64,000 nt of DNA from a virus, in IMG/VR virus record IMGVR_UViG_3300030419_008158, positions 1 to 64,000 of that record; one strand, written 5' to 3'. Of this stretch, positions 31,775 through 39,964 are shown in pieces. A program made the translations under genes and the position numbers. Position 1 is the first letter of the stretch. Every line of letters starts with the position of its first letter. The notes under the pieces were generated by a model, which did no database searches, had not been told where the DNA came from, and was given only the letters and a program-made list of their open reading frames with translations.

Positions 31775-33124
31775 TCAGTTAATTTTTTTCAAAAGTTGGC
31801 GCAAGTCTTTTTCATACATAGCATGTGAATCTGTATCTCGTGTCTTAGTCAGCTCTTGTAATTTTAGTTCATAGAGATTTTTCAAACCCAAGGCTTTTTC
31901 TTTAGTCAAGGAATGAATTGGCATGCCCAAAAGATAGTCATACGATCCACTGACTTTTTTATATTCTTTTTTTACCAGTGTATTTTCAATTGATTTCTTT
32001 TCTTGATTGTTGATGACAATCGTTCCTGCCAAAATTTCTTCGATGAACTTCTTTCTAAAGTTAGCAACTATAAGCTCTTTTTCTATTTGCTGAATCATTC
32101 TCTTTTTGCGAATGCTATAATACTTTAGGCGAAACTTAACAAAGTACTCTACGATCTGCTCTGGACTGTCAAAAATTCTAAGACTTCCTGATTCGTCGAG
32201 TGTCGTATAGTTTTCTCCTACGCGTTCTTGCATTTTCAGAAGCTTTGAAAGCCTTTTTCTTTTTATAAGCTGAGAAAGCGTCGCCCTTCTAAATTTTAGA
32301 ATATAGTGGGCAGTTTCAGCTGAATGGTCGTCATAGCTTACCAACGTCCCTTTTTGAATTAATCCCTCTAGGTAAGATTCGTATTTTTCATAAGTAAAGC
32401 TCGGCGGAATTTCTGTTATCTCCACAGTCGATGTATTTTTTACATTGAACTTTCCGTGGATAGTCCAAGACTTGGGTGCATCAGGGACTCTTAAAAATTC
32501 ACCTGAGAATCCGTGAATCCATGGCTTAATTTCAGGACACTTCTTTCCTTTGAGAACTGCCAAGCATGCTTTGATAAGGTCTGTTGGGTGTCGATTGAGA
32601 ATGTTAGTCGCAAACCCTACAGCAATTCCGCTACCACCGTTTAGAAGGACAGTTGGAATAATAGGCAAGAAAAACTTTGGTTCAATTTTTTCTCCTTCCT
32701 CCTCCTGCTCTTTTACTAAATCAAAATCTTTGTAAAGAAGTCTAAAGTTTTCATTAAACTTGACGCCTACATAACGAGGTGCACCAGCTTCTGGTGATCT
32801 AAGTGAACCGAACTGACCTACACCTTGAAAGATCGGCATAGAATTCTTAAAATCCTGGGTCATGCCGATGATAGTACCATCCAAAGACCCGTGATGAAAC
32901 ATTGTCATAGAAGCTGCTAGTCCGCCCAACTGAAAGACTTTCATGGGTTTTTCTTTACCCGTCTTCCACACTTGATTTGCTGTGTGTGCGATCTTTCTTT
33001 GCGAAGGCTTAAATCCGTCTATTAGGGATGGGATCGCTCTATTTTCAATGGTGTAAATTGCATAATTTCTTAGTTCGTTGTCAAAAAAATTCTCAACAGA
33101 TCTTTCTTCATTTTTTAGTGTCAT
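31775..33124 (-). CDS. Type II topoisomerase, cleavage subunit (T4 gp52-like)
   Basis: This subunit cuts and reseals DNA. GFKPSQRKIAHTANQ and FQGVGQFGSLRSPEAGAPRY (the Tyr at the end is the expected nucleophile position, followed by VGVK) are typical of the GyrA/ParC-type winged-helix domain; a coiled-coil region and a hydrophobic loop follow. At 449 residues it matches T4 gp52 rather than the much longer GyrA. It overlaps the ATPase gene (ATGA). Confidence 0.93.
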   Translation of the reverse strand: MTLKNEERSVENFFDNELRNYAIYTIENRAIPSLIDGFKPSQRKIAHTANQVWKTGKEKPMKVFQLGGLAASMTMFHHGSLDGTIIGMTQDFKNSMPIFQGVGQFGSLRSPEAGAPRYVGVKFNENFRLLYKDFDLVKEQEEEGEKIEPKFFLPIIPTVLLNGGSGIAVGFATNILNRHPTDLIKACLAVLKGKKCPEIKPWIHGFSGEFLRVPDAPKSWTIHGKFNVKNTSTVEITEIPPSFTYEKYESYLEGLIQKGTLVSYDDHSAETAHYILKFRRATLSQLIKRKRLSKLLKMQERVGENYTTLDESGSLRIFDSPEQIVEYFVKFRLKYYSIRKKRMIQQIEKELIVANFRKKFIEEILAGTIVINNQEKKSIENTLVKKEYKKVSGSYDYLLGMPIHSLTKEKALGLKNLYELKLQELTKTRDTDSHAMYEKDLRQLLKKIN

Positions 33125-34962
33125 TCTCCACCCTCACCTAGAATTTTTTGCTTTCTAATCGAAGAATCATCTCCAAACCAATCATCGAGTGCTTGTCTTA
33201 GGTTTTCTCCGGGAGTCAGTGCAAACATCTTGGGGTTTCTAATGATGTCACGATACTCAGGGTCTTCAAGGGCTGCTAATCCCTTCTTGTAGGAGATGTT
33301 CCAACCAGATGACTTTTCTGCCTTCTTCCACAATTCAAACTCGTCATTCGTATAAAACATTATTCGATCATTTTTCTTTTCAGCTACTACGAGAGGCGTC
33401 ATGACCCTGTAAAGCATTCTTTTTTCTAAAAGTTCAGGCCAGTATCTACCAAAAAAGTTTGTCAATAGCCCAGCAATTGAGTCACCATCAGGATCAGCAT
33501 CTGAATATATCAAAATTTTGCCATAGCGAAGCTTTTCAGGCTCTTCACCCAGCCTCAATCCAATTGCATTCAAAAGAGCTTGAACTTCTTTGTTTTGGAT
33601 CACCTTTGAGGGTGGCATGCCAGCTACATTAAGAAACTTTCCTCGCAAAGGAAACGCCCCTTGAGTCATTGGATCTCGATATTTTCGAAAAGCACTTGAC
33701 GCAGAGTCACCCTCAAAAAGTGAAAGTGTGCATTTCTCTCTTTTTCGCCCCTTAGCATCGATGAGCTTAAGAACTTTTTCTTTGTCCAGCTTTTTATTGA
33801 GCTGTCGCAGTGCCTTTCTTTCATCAGCCTTCTTTTTCTGTTGTGCCCAGTCCAAAATCCTCTGTATCATCTCAGAAGAGCAAACAGATTTCAAAAACTT
33901 TTCACTTAGATCATGTTTCGATCCAAAATCTCGAGCATCAGTAATTAGTTTTTCTTTAGTCTGGGATGAGAAAGAAGAATTAACAATGTCTGTACTAACA
34001 AACACGAACATATGATTTTTAATTTCTGATGGCTTGAGGACTACTTTATGTCGCTTTCGAAGCCTCTCTCTGACTGCTGCTACTATTTGATTTGCAACAA
34101 AATCAACGTGTGTGCCTCCATCAGATGTCGCTACGCCGTTTACAAATGATACTTGTTGCATACTTCCAGACGAAGGGCCTACAGCAATTCTCCACCTTTC
34201 TGAGCCTTCATAGATCACATCATCTACATAGAGTCTGCAATATGATGAAAAAGACGGATAGCTAAATCTCTCTTTGTTGAAATACACTTTGAGCAAAGGA
34301 TTACATGCTGCCAAATCAGCACACCTCTTTCTCATTAGCTGAATGTGATCTTTACCTACTCCGTCTAAGCCAAACTGCGAGTAGTCGGGCAAGTAAGAAA
34401 TTTCTGTAAATCCCTTTCCTCTTTTTGATTTGACTTTAGGTTCTTGGCGGTCTCTCATGTTGTTGCGAAAGACTTGTAAAAATTCTTTTTTTCCATCACA
34501 CGTGTTTACTTGAAACTCTAGAGAAAAAATATTGGTTAGAGTAGCTCCGACACCGTTTGTTCCTGCGACTAATCGATCTTCGCTATCGTCAAAATTAGAA
34601 CCTGCCTTGAGATTACTAAAAATCATCTCTGGAACCCACTCGTCGTGAATAGCATGTTTGACGACTGGAATTCCTCCATTATCACGAATTGTAATTCTAC
34701 CAGAAACAGAGTCGACTGTGATATCAATTCGATTAAGCTTGGAGTTTCGTCGGTGCTCGTCTGCTGAGTTGGATATAATTTCGTCAAAAACTTTGAGAAA
34801 TCCAGGGTTTTGATTGACAGTTTGTACAGTAAACTTTTTGTCTTTATCTAAAATATAGCACTGATCTTCTCTTGTCTTTGTAGACCCAATATACATTCCC
34901 GGCCTGAGCAGGCAATGCTCAATATCATCAAGTTTTCTATATTTTTGCTCAATGGGTTTCAT
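33121..34962 (-). CDS. Type II topoisomerase, ATPase/TOPRIM subunit (T4 gp39/gp60-like)
   Basis: 613 residues containing a GHKL ATPase (EIISNSADEHRR, IRDNGGIPV, AGTNGVGATLTN), a transducer domain and a TOPRIM domain (LFEGDSASSA, IYSDADPDGDSIAGL). In T4 the TOPRIM part is split off as gp60; here it is one protein. GAGGAA lies before the ATG, within the end of the glycosylase gene. With the cleavage subunit it relaxes or untangles replicating DNA. Confidence 0.94.
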   Translation of the reverse strand: MKPIEQKYRKLDDIEHCLLRPGMYIGSTKTREDQCYILDKDKKFTVQTVNQNPGFLKVFDEIISNSADEHRRNSKLNRIDITVDSVSGRITIRDNGGIPVVKHAIHDEWVPEMIFSNLKAGSNFDDSEDRLVAGTNGVGATLTNIFSLEFQVNTCDGKKEFLQVFRNNMRDRQEPKVKSKRGKGFTEISYLPDYSQFGLDGVGKDHIQLMRKRCADLAACNPLLKVYFNKERFSYPSFSSYCRLYVDDVIYEGSERWRIAVGPSSGSMQQVSFVNGVATSDGGTHVDFVANQIVAAVRERLRKRHKVVLKPSEIKNHMFVFVSTDIVNSSFSSQTKEKLITDARDFGSKHDLSEKFLKSVCSSEMIQRILDWAQQKKKADERKALRQLNKKLDKEKVLKLIDAKGRKREKCTLSLFEGDSASSAFRKYRDPMTQGAFPLRGKFLNVAGMPPSKVIQNKEVQALLNAIGLRLGEEPEKLRYGKILIYSDADPDGDSIAGLLTNFFGRYWPELLEKRMLYRVMTPLVVAEKKNDRIMFYTNDEFELWKKAEKSSGWNISYKKGLAALEDPEYRDIIRNPKMFALTPGENLRQALDDWFGDDSSIRKQKILGEGGE

Positions 34963-35374
34963 TTAGTTCCTCGAGCCACGTGTGATATTTATTAAGCGCA
35001 TGATCTTGAGGTTCTACTAACCTCCAGTCACCTATGCAAAATATTTTCCATGCATCGTTTCCATACTTTCCAATGCCGTGCAGTTCAATGGGTTCTTTCC
35101 AGTCATTGCCAACATATTCTTTAGTAAATCTACGCATGGTTCTAGGCCGCTTATTGTAGAATCCAAGCGGTCGTAAAAGATCAGACACTTCAGAAAATTT
35201 TGATCCCAAGAACACATCAGGAGTGGGCCACTTGTCAAAAAACTGCCATATTACTTTGTCAACTTGCTTTCTCGTAGTTTGATTTAGCATCAGACAAGAC
35301 ATTAAAATTTTCCACTCGTCAGGCCAAAGATCTTCCTGAATGAGTCCATGAGGAGACTTCGGGGGTTTCCACAT
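34949..35374 (-). CDS. MBD4-like thymine/uracil DNA glycosylase
   Basis: A 141-residue HhH-GPD glycosylase strikingly like the catalytic domain of animal MBD4, which removes T, U or 5-hydroxymethyluracil mispaired with G. Shared phrases recalled from MBD4 include LIQEDLWPDEWKILM, LRPLGFYNKRPRTM, PIELHGIGKYGNDAWKIFC and DHALNKYH, with D124 as the likely catalytic Asp and K103 in the hairpin. It has no methyl-CpG domain and no Fe-S cluster. A promoter lies at 35393-35421 and AGGAGG precedes the ATG, so it heads the topoisomerase operon. Confidence 0.85.
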   Translation of the reverse strand: MWKPPKSPHGLIQEDLWPDEWKILMSCLMLNQTTRKQVDKVIWQFFDKWPTPDVFLGSKFSEVSDLLRPLGFYNKRPRTMRRFTKEYVGNDWKEPIELHGIGKYGNDAWKIFCIGDWRLVEPQDHALNKYHTWLEELNETH

Positions 35375-35384
35375 ATTTACCTCC

Positions 35385-35402
35385 TGTGATAATATTTTAT
35401 CA
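35385..35402. promoter_or_regulatory. Palindrome overlapping the glycosylase promoter -10
   Basis: GTGATAATATTTTATCAC is an inverted repeat with seven-base arms (GTGATAA / TTATCAC) around a four-base centre. It covers the predicted -10 TAAAAT at 35393-35398, so it may be an operator. On the minus strand it lies just upstream of the AGGAGG. Confidence 0.45.
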
Positions 35403-35421
35403 CGCTTTTTAGAAGGTTACA
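35393..35421 (-). promoter_or_regulatory. Candidate promoter of the glycosylase-topoisomerase operon
   Basis: GTGTAA (35416-35421) and TAAAAT (35393-35398) are separated by 17 bases. The boxes are weaker than consensus but match the TTGTAA-type family seen elsewhere, and the gap of 53 bases here is one of the longer in this stretch. Confidence 0.45.
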
Positions 35422-35427
35422 CGAATT

Positions 35428-36495
35428 TTACGCTGTCTGGATCATCATATTTTTTAGCTCAGGAATAAACTTCTTTCCATGCAATGCTTTGTTGCCGTGA
35501 ACACCGTACAAGCATGCTGCCACTGATGTCATCAAAGAGTTGCCATCCTGAGGTGTAAAAGCAACCCCGGTAATTTTAGTATTTCCGGAACTTGTCTTTA
35601 CAATCAAAGAGGGTTCGCATACGACAACTTGAGAATAAATTCTACCGTAAAAACCATGGTCTCGGCCAAAGGAAAAAATTGAGTTTGCTGACATTCTATC
35701 AGTCATGCAAACAAATTCATCTGTGGAGAATCTGTCGAGGACTTCGTCATGTGTCAAAGCCTCTGGAAGTTCGATTGAGAATCTAATACTGTGCATATAT
35801 TGTGTGTTAGTCTTGAGCGCGCTAGAAAACACTGGCAAGGGAATGGCTAGATCAAATAAATCACTTACATCTCTTGCATGATGTGTTCCAAAAACTGGAT
35901 CTGTATGCTTACCCGCCGTTGTAGATGGAGAGAATCCTTTATCCTGACTTACATCGTTTGCCCTTCTGATGCATGTAAAGTCACCATCAATAATACTTTG
36001 AGGTTTTCCTTGAGAGACTGCCTCTATGATTCTTGCAATTGCGTGCGTGTTACAGCTCACTACTTGAACATAGCCTTTTTCTTCTTCAATAACTTTCTTA
36101 TCTGTCAACCCCAGCGCGTAAGGAACTCCAAACCCTTTTTCGCTTCCCTGTGCTATAAAAAGCTTTCCCTTGTGTTTGCTGTACCACTTTTCCTTATTTT
36201 CATTTCCGGCGGGTGTACAGTCAATCACAACCTTTGACTTTTTGAGGGCTTGTGCCCATGTATATTTTGGATTGTGACCCAGAGCTTTGAAATCTTCTAC
36301 TTTGTCTTTGTCGACTGCAAGATTCGCTCCCATAGAAACAAGACTGTTTACTTTTGCTTTTTCATATTCCAATGGTGTTCTCTTATGAAAGATTACTTCG
36401 CCAACATCAAACTTGTCTTTTAATCTACAGAGAAGAGCAATTAGAGGCTCACCAATTGTACCGGTACCTACAACAAGAACGCTTTTTTGAATCAA
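35428..36495 (-). CDS. Type II (archaeal-like) glyceraldehyde-3-phosphate dehydrogenase
   Basis: The 355-residue protein follows the archaeal GAPDH pattern rather than the usual bacterial one. It has VVGTGTIGEPLIALLC (NAD(P) site), KKSKVVIDCTPAGNENKEKW, FIAQGSEKGFG, then VVSCNTHAI with catalytic C148, IRRANDVSQDKGFSP and FGTHHARDVSDL with the second His. Type II enzymes oxidise glyceraldehyde 3-phosphate using NAD(P). TTG at 36495 is the start, with AGGAG six bases upstream. A phage could use it to push host glycolysis or NAD(P)H supply. Presence here is unusual. Confidence 0.82.
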   Translation of the reverse strand: MIQKSVLVVGTGTIGEPLIALLCRLKDKFDVGEVIFHKRTPLEYEKAKVNSLVSMGANLAVDKDKVEDFKALGHNPKYTWAQALKKSKVVIDCTPAGNENKEKWYSKHKGKLFIAQGSEKGFGVPYALGLTDKKVIEEEKGYVQVVSCNTHAIARIIEAVSQGKPQSIIDGDFTCIRRANDVSQDKGFSPSTTAGKHTDPVFGTHHARDVSDLFDLAIPLPVFSSALKTNTQYMHSIRFSIELPEALTHDEVLDRFSTDEFVCMTDRMSANSIFSFGRDHGFYGRIYSQVVVCEPSLIVKTSSGNTKITGVAFTPQDGNSLMTSVAACLYGVHGNKALHGKKFIPELKNMMIQTA

Positions 36496-36504
36496 TGTTA
36501 TCTC

Positions 36505-37107
36505 CTATTCGAATTCAATGTCTACATTTACGTCGATGCGCATCTTTGGAACTCTAAGATGATTTACAAGATTGTGCTTTTTAGCCTGTTTTGAGTCTAA
36601 AAACCAGTCTGCATGTTTTTTCTTATCAACAATTTTGAGAAAGTAATCATCTGCTTTGCCACAGTTTTGTGCCATCATTGTGTAGATCTTATCATTCAGA
36701 CGATCTGCCTCTTTAGCGCCAGCCTTTAATTCCTCAACTTTACCCCAATCCATCGAGCTTACGTCGTGTATCATTATGGTCGCTTCAGGGTCTGCAAAGC
36801 GTCGACCCTCATCACCAAATGTGGTCAAAACTGCACCGCAAGACATTGCTTTTCCTGTCACAATTGTTGCAATCGGAAGCTCAGCATTTTTGATGGCAGC
36901 AATCATAGCCATAAGAGAATAGACTTGCCCTCCGTAAGAATCAATGACTATTGGCACTACAGGCTGGCCTGTGTTGTGTGCTTGGCTCATCAACTTTGTA
37001 AATTTTTCTGCACTTTCTTCATCAAACTTATTTACCCGTATCACAACTGGATTCTTTCTAAGCTCGACCTCTTTTATGAGCGGACTCACGCCTATTTTAG
37101 TCAACAT
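36505..37107 (-). CDS. ClpP-type serine protease
   Basis: The 200-residue protein has the ClpP barrel with catalytic triad S89 (GKAMSCGAVL), H114 (MIHDVSS) and Asp in HADWFLDS near 165. SYGGQVYSLMAMIAAIKN is the conserved ring-contact segment. GAGGAG precedes the ATG. It starts directly as a mature-like form, without a long propeptide. In phages it may process virion proteins or degrade host factors; there is no Clp ATPase in the window. Confidence 0.9.
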   Translation of the reverse strand: MLTKIGVSPLIKEVELRKNPVVIRVNKFDEESAEKFTKLMSQAHNTGQPVVPIVIDSYGGQVYSLMAMIAAIKNAELPIATIVTGKAMSCGAVLTTFGDEGRRFADPEATIMIHDVSSMDWGKVEELKAGAKEADRLNDKIYTMMAQNCGKADDYFLKIVDKKKHADWFLDSKQAKKHNLVNHLRVPKMRIDVNVDIEFE

Positions 37108-37378
37108 AAACTTTCTCCTCTAACCATGTTTCAAATTCATTTACAGTTCTAAAGCCGTGTAGTGTTTCATAAAACCAATGAGATCCAAAAATTTCACAGA
37201 CCTCTTCTTCCTGGGGCATGCAGCTTCTAACATACCACATTTGTGTATTTTTATTTTCTGGGCTTCTGCGGAGCTGCAGCACTTCTTTAACAATAGGCCA
37301 TCTGTAGACTGAGAGAATGTCATCTTCTCTTCTATCTTCTTTTTTATGCCACAATAATTTCACTCTTATGTTCTTCAT
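37097..37378 (-). CDS. Hypothetical protein (93 aa)
   Basis: ATG at 37378 (MKNIRVKLLWHKKEDRREDD) overlaps the nrdJ stop by one base. The frame extends upstream only as a shadow of nrdJ. Contains VRSCMPQEEEVCEIFGSH, and ends FETWLEEKVYVD. Possibly a small partner of ribonucleotide reductase, but there is no sequence evidence. Confidence 0.65.
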   Translation of the reverse strand: MKNIRVKLLWHKKEDRREDDILSVYRWPIVKEVLQLRRSPENKNTQMWYVRSCMPQEEEVCEIFGSHWFYETLHGFRTVNEFETWLEEKVYVD

Positions 37379-39867
37379 TAGCTGCACTTGCTGGATCCGC
37401 ACGCTGTGCATGTGACACAACCTTCTTGATACATTAGTGTGTCTTCCGCTCCGCAATTTTCACAAACCGTCTTTCCAGGAACTGTTCCATCTTTAATGTA
37501 GTTTTTCAAAACTCTTGCAATCACCTTAGAGAATGAAAACATATCCATTTCTCGATCTTTTTGCAATTGCTCTACAACATAATTTATAGCAGCACCGTGT
37601 CTAAGAGCCAAAGAAATTGTTCTAGTAAAACCGGCATGATTAGGGTTGTCAAATACGTCAACCAAATCCTTTATTACGAGAGTATCACCATTTTTCCCAA
37701 TTACAAGGTCATATCTAGAGTTTTTGGTTTTATAATGATGCTTAATGATGCATCCTTTTTTATATTTCTTAGGAATTTCTATGTACTTCTGCAAGCCTCC
37801 CATGACTTCATATGGTCGGCCATCCAAGAGACCTACAAGAATTGTCCAAGCTTCACCCTTGATTGTTGCGTGATGTATGTGACACTTTAACTGCTCAGGT
37901 CTTGGAGGTGCTGTGTGCATTTTGAATTTTACTTCACTGTCTTTGTCTTTCGAAACTAAAACACCCGCTCTAGATCCGTCCCTGTAAACAGTCACACCCT
38001 TGCAGCCTAACTCCCATCCTTTCATATAGACATCTTTAACCGTCTCAACATCAATGTCAGCTGGAAGATTTGTCGTGTTTGAAATTGCATGACAAACCCA
38101 TTTTTGTGCTGCTGCTTGCATTTTAACTTTTTGCACCCAGTCAATCTCATTAGATGTGGCACCGTTATACGGACTCATCTCAACAAGCTTTTCATTGCTC
38201 ATCGTTTCGCCCTCATCGATTTCCAGGGTGTCCATCCACTGCTTAAATCCGTGGTGATACACGCTATACTCCTGCCATCGGTCACCACTATCGTCGACAA
38301 AATCAACGCGGCCTTCTGCGTCATTTTCTGTCAATTTTTTTCGTCGTGTATAGTGCAACATAAATGCCGGCTCGATACCAGACGTTGTTTGTGTCAGCAC
38401 AGAAACTGAGCCTGCCGGGGCAGTGGTCGTCAATGCTATATTTCTACGACCATACTTTTTGCTCATTTCATAAACATCAGGAGCAGCTTCCCAAATTCTT
38501 TCTAAAAATGGATGATTTCTTTCTTTGTCATGATCGTGCACTTCAAAAGAGCCTCTTTCTTTCGCCATAACACAAGATGATCTATACGCATTGACTGCAA
38601 GTGTCTTGTAAAAGCTTTCAACTAGATCAATTGACGGGTCTGATCCGTACGTTTCGCCCATGGCTGCTAGTGTGTCACCCACTGCTGTAACACCCAGACC
38701 GGTTCTACGTCCGAGCATTGCTCGTTCTCGTATACTTTCCCACAAGTCTCGCTCAATTTTCTTTACACAATCAGGCTCAGGATCACTTTGAATTTTTTCA
38801 AGTATTTTATCAACCTGCTCAATTTCAAGATCAATCATATTGTCCATAAGCCTCTGTGCTTTTTGGGTAACACTGGCAAATAAATCATAATCAAAAGAAG
38901 CCTCAGGTGTATATGGATTTTCAACAAATGAAGAAAGATTAATCAGAATAAGACGACAGCTATCATATGGGCTCAAAATAATCTCACCACACGGATTAGT
39001 AGATGAAGACCCAAACCCATCATCACTGTAAATGTCTGACGGGGTCATCTTTTTTGCTGTGTCCCAAAATAGTAAACCAGGTTCAGCTGATGCGTGTGCA
39101 CTTTCAATAATTTCTGCCCAAAGATCATTTGCATCTATTTCTTGAACTACTTTATGATCAGCTTCTTTTTCGACAGGAAATCTTAGTTGAAATTTTTCTT
39201 TTTCTCTGACGGCATTAAGAAACTCATCTGATAGGCGCACCGATATGTTTGCCCCTGTCACTCTAGTAAGATCTCTTTTTATCTTGATAAAGTCTCGAAC
39301 TTGTGGGTGATGCACAGAAATAGTAAGCATCAGTGCACCTCGGCGGCCGCCTTGTGCAACTTCGCGACATGAATTGGAAAATCGGTCCATGAAGACTTCA
39401 ATACCATCAGTAGTCCTTGCACAATTCCCAGTTGACAGTCCTTTGGGTCGTATCGTACTTAGGTCAAAACCAACACCGCCGCGGCGCTTAGCTATCTGAA
39501 CTAGTTCCTGATCAGACTTTAAAATTCCGCCGTAGGAATCATATGGTGACTCTATAACAAAACAATTTGAGAGAGACTGTATTTGATATGGATTGCCAAT
39601 TCCCGACATCGGTGATCCTTGCGGAACGATATATTGGAAATTTTCTAACAATCCAAAAATCTCTTCTTCAGACATGGGATTTGGATATTTTGACTCAATT
39701 CTAGCAAACTCTTTTGCCATGCGCGTGTGCATGTGAGCAGGTGTAAGTTCGTGCACCTCACCAGCTTTGTCAGTCAAAGCGTATTTTGTTACAAAAACAT
39801 TTGCGGCTAGCTCGTCCCCATCGAAATATTCTAAACTTTCTTCAAAAGCTTCTTTGTAAGATGCCAT
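37378..39867 (-). CDS. nrdJ: Class II (B12-dependent) ribonucleotide reductase
   Basis: Reduces ribonucleotides to deoxyribonucleotides using adenosylcobalamin, so it works with or without oxygen. Ten-stranded barrel landmarks include LSNCFVIESPYDS, RRGGVGFDLSTIRP, STNPCGEIIL, and the NrdJ-type TTTAPAGSVS and GCKGVTVYRDGSR. A C-terminal TSCPD-like domain (about 680-770) and a Cys4 zinc ribbon (CENC, CVTCTACG) follow; 829 residues. GAGG precedes the ATG. No small subunit (NrdB) gene is nearby, as expected for this class. Confidence 0.95.
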   Translation of the reverse strand: MASYKEAFEESLEYFDGDELAANVFVTKYALTDKAGEVHELTPAHMHTRMAKEFARIESKYPNPMSEEEIFGLLENFQYIVPQGSPMSGIGNPYQIQSLSNCFVIESPYDSYGGILKSDQELVQIAKRRGGVGFDLSTIRPKGLSTGNCARTTDGIEVFMDRFSNSCREVAQGGRRGALMLTISVHHPQVRDFIKIKRDLTRVTGANISVRLSDEFLNAVREKEKFQLRFPVEKEADHKVVQEIDANDLWAEIIESAHASAEPGLLFWDTAKKMTPSDIYSDDGFGSSSTNPCGEIILSPYDSCRLILINLSSFVENPYTPEASFDYDLFASVTQKAQRLMDNMIDLEIEQVDKILEKIQSDPEPDCVKKIERDLWESIRERAMLGRRTGLGVTAVGDTLAAMGETYGSDPSIDLVESFYKTLAVNAYRSSCVMAKERGSFEVHDHDKERNHPFLERIWEAAPDVYEMSKKYGRRNIALTTTAPAGSVSVLTQTTSGIEPAFMLHYTRRKKLTENDAEGRVDFVDDSGDRWQEYSVYHHGFKQWMDTLEIDEGETMSNEKLVEMSPYNGATSNEIDWVQKVKMQAAAQKWVCHAISNTTNLPADIDVETVKDVYMKGWELGCKGVTVYRDGSRAGVLVSKDKDSEVKFKMHTAPPRPEQLKCHIHHATIKGEAWTILVGLLDGRPYEVMGGLQKYIEIPKKYKKGCIIKHHYKTKNSRYDLVIGKNGDTLVIKDLVDVFDNPNHAGFTRTISLALRHGAAINYVVEQLQKDREMDMFSFSKVIARVLKNYIKDGTVPGKTVCENCGAEDTLMYQEGCVTCTACGSSKCS

Positions 39868-39964
39868 CTACTACCTCAATATGCGTATCTAGTTTTCTAT
39901 TTTTGATTCTAGTCAACACAAAGCAAATCGTATTCATAATAACGATCATTTCTTTGTGAATTTT
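39868..39964. other. Intergenic gap, possible nrdJ promoter
   Basis: Between helicase stop and nrdJ start. A TTGACT box (minus strand, near 39917-39922) is visible but no convincing -10 at the right spacing; the sequence is AT-rich and has a weak inverted repeat (ATCGT / ACGAT). I see no other feature in it. Confidence 0.2.

Noticed and set aside
39868-39964. Promoter with TTGACT upstream of nrdJ
   Set aside because: No acceptable -10 at 15-19 bases, so kept only as a gap note.
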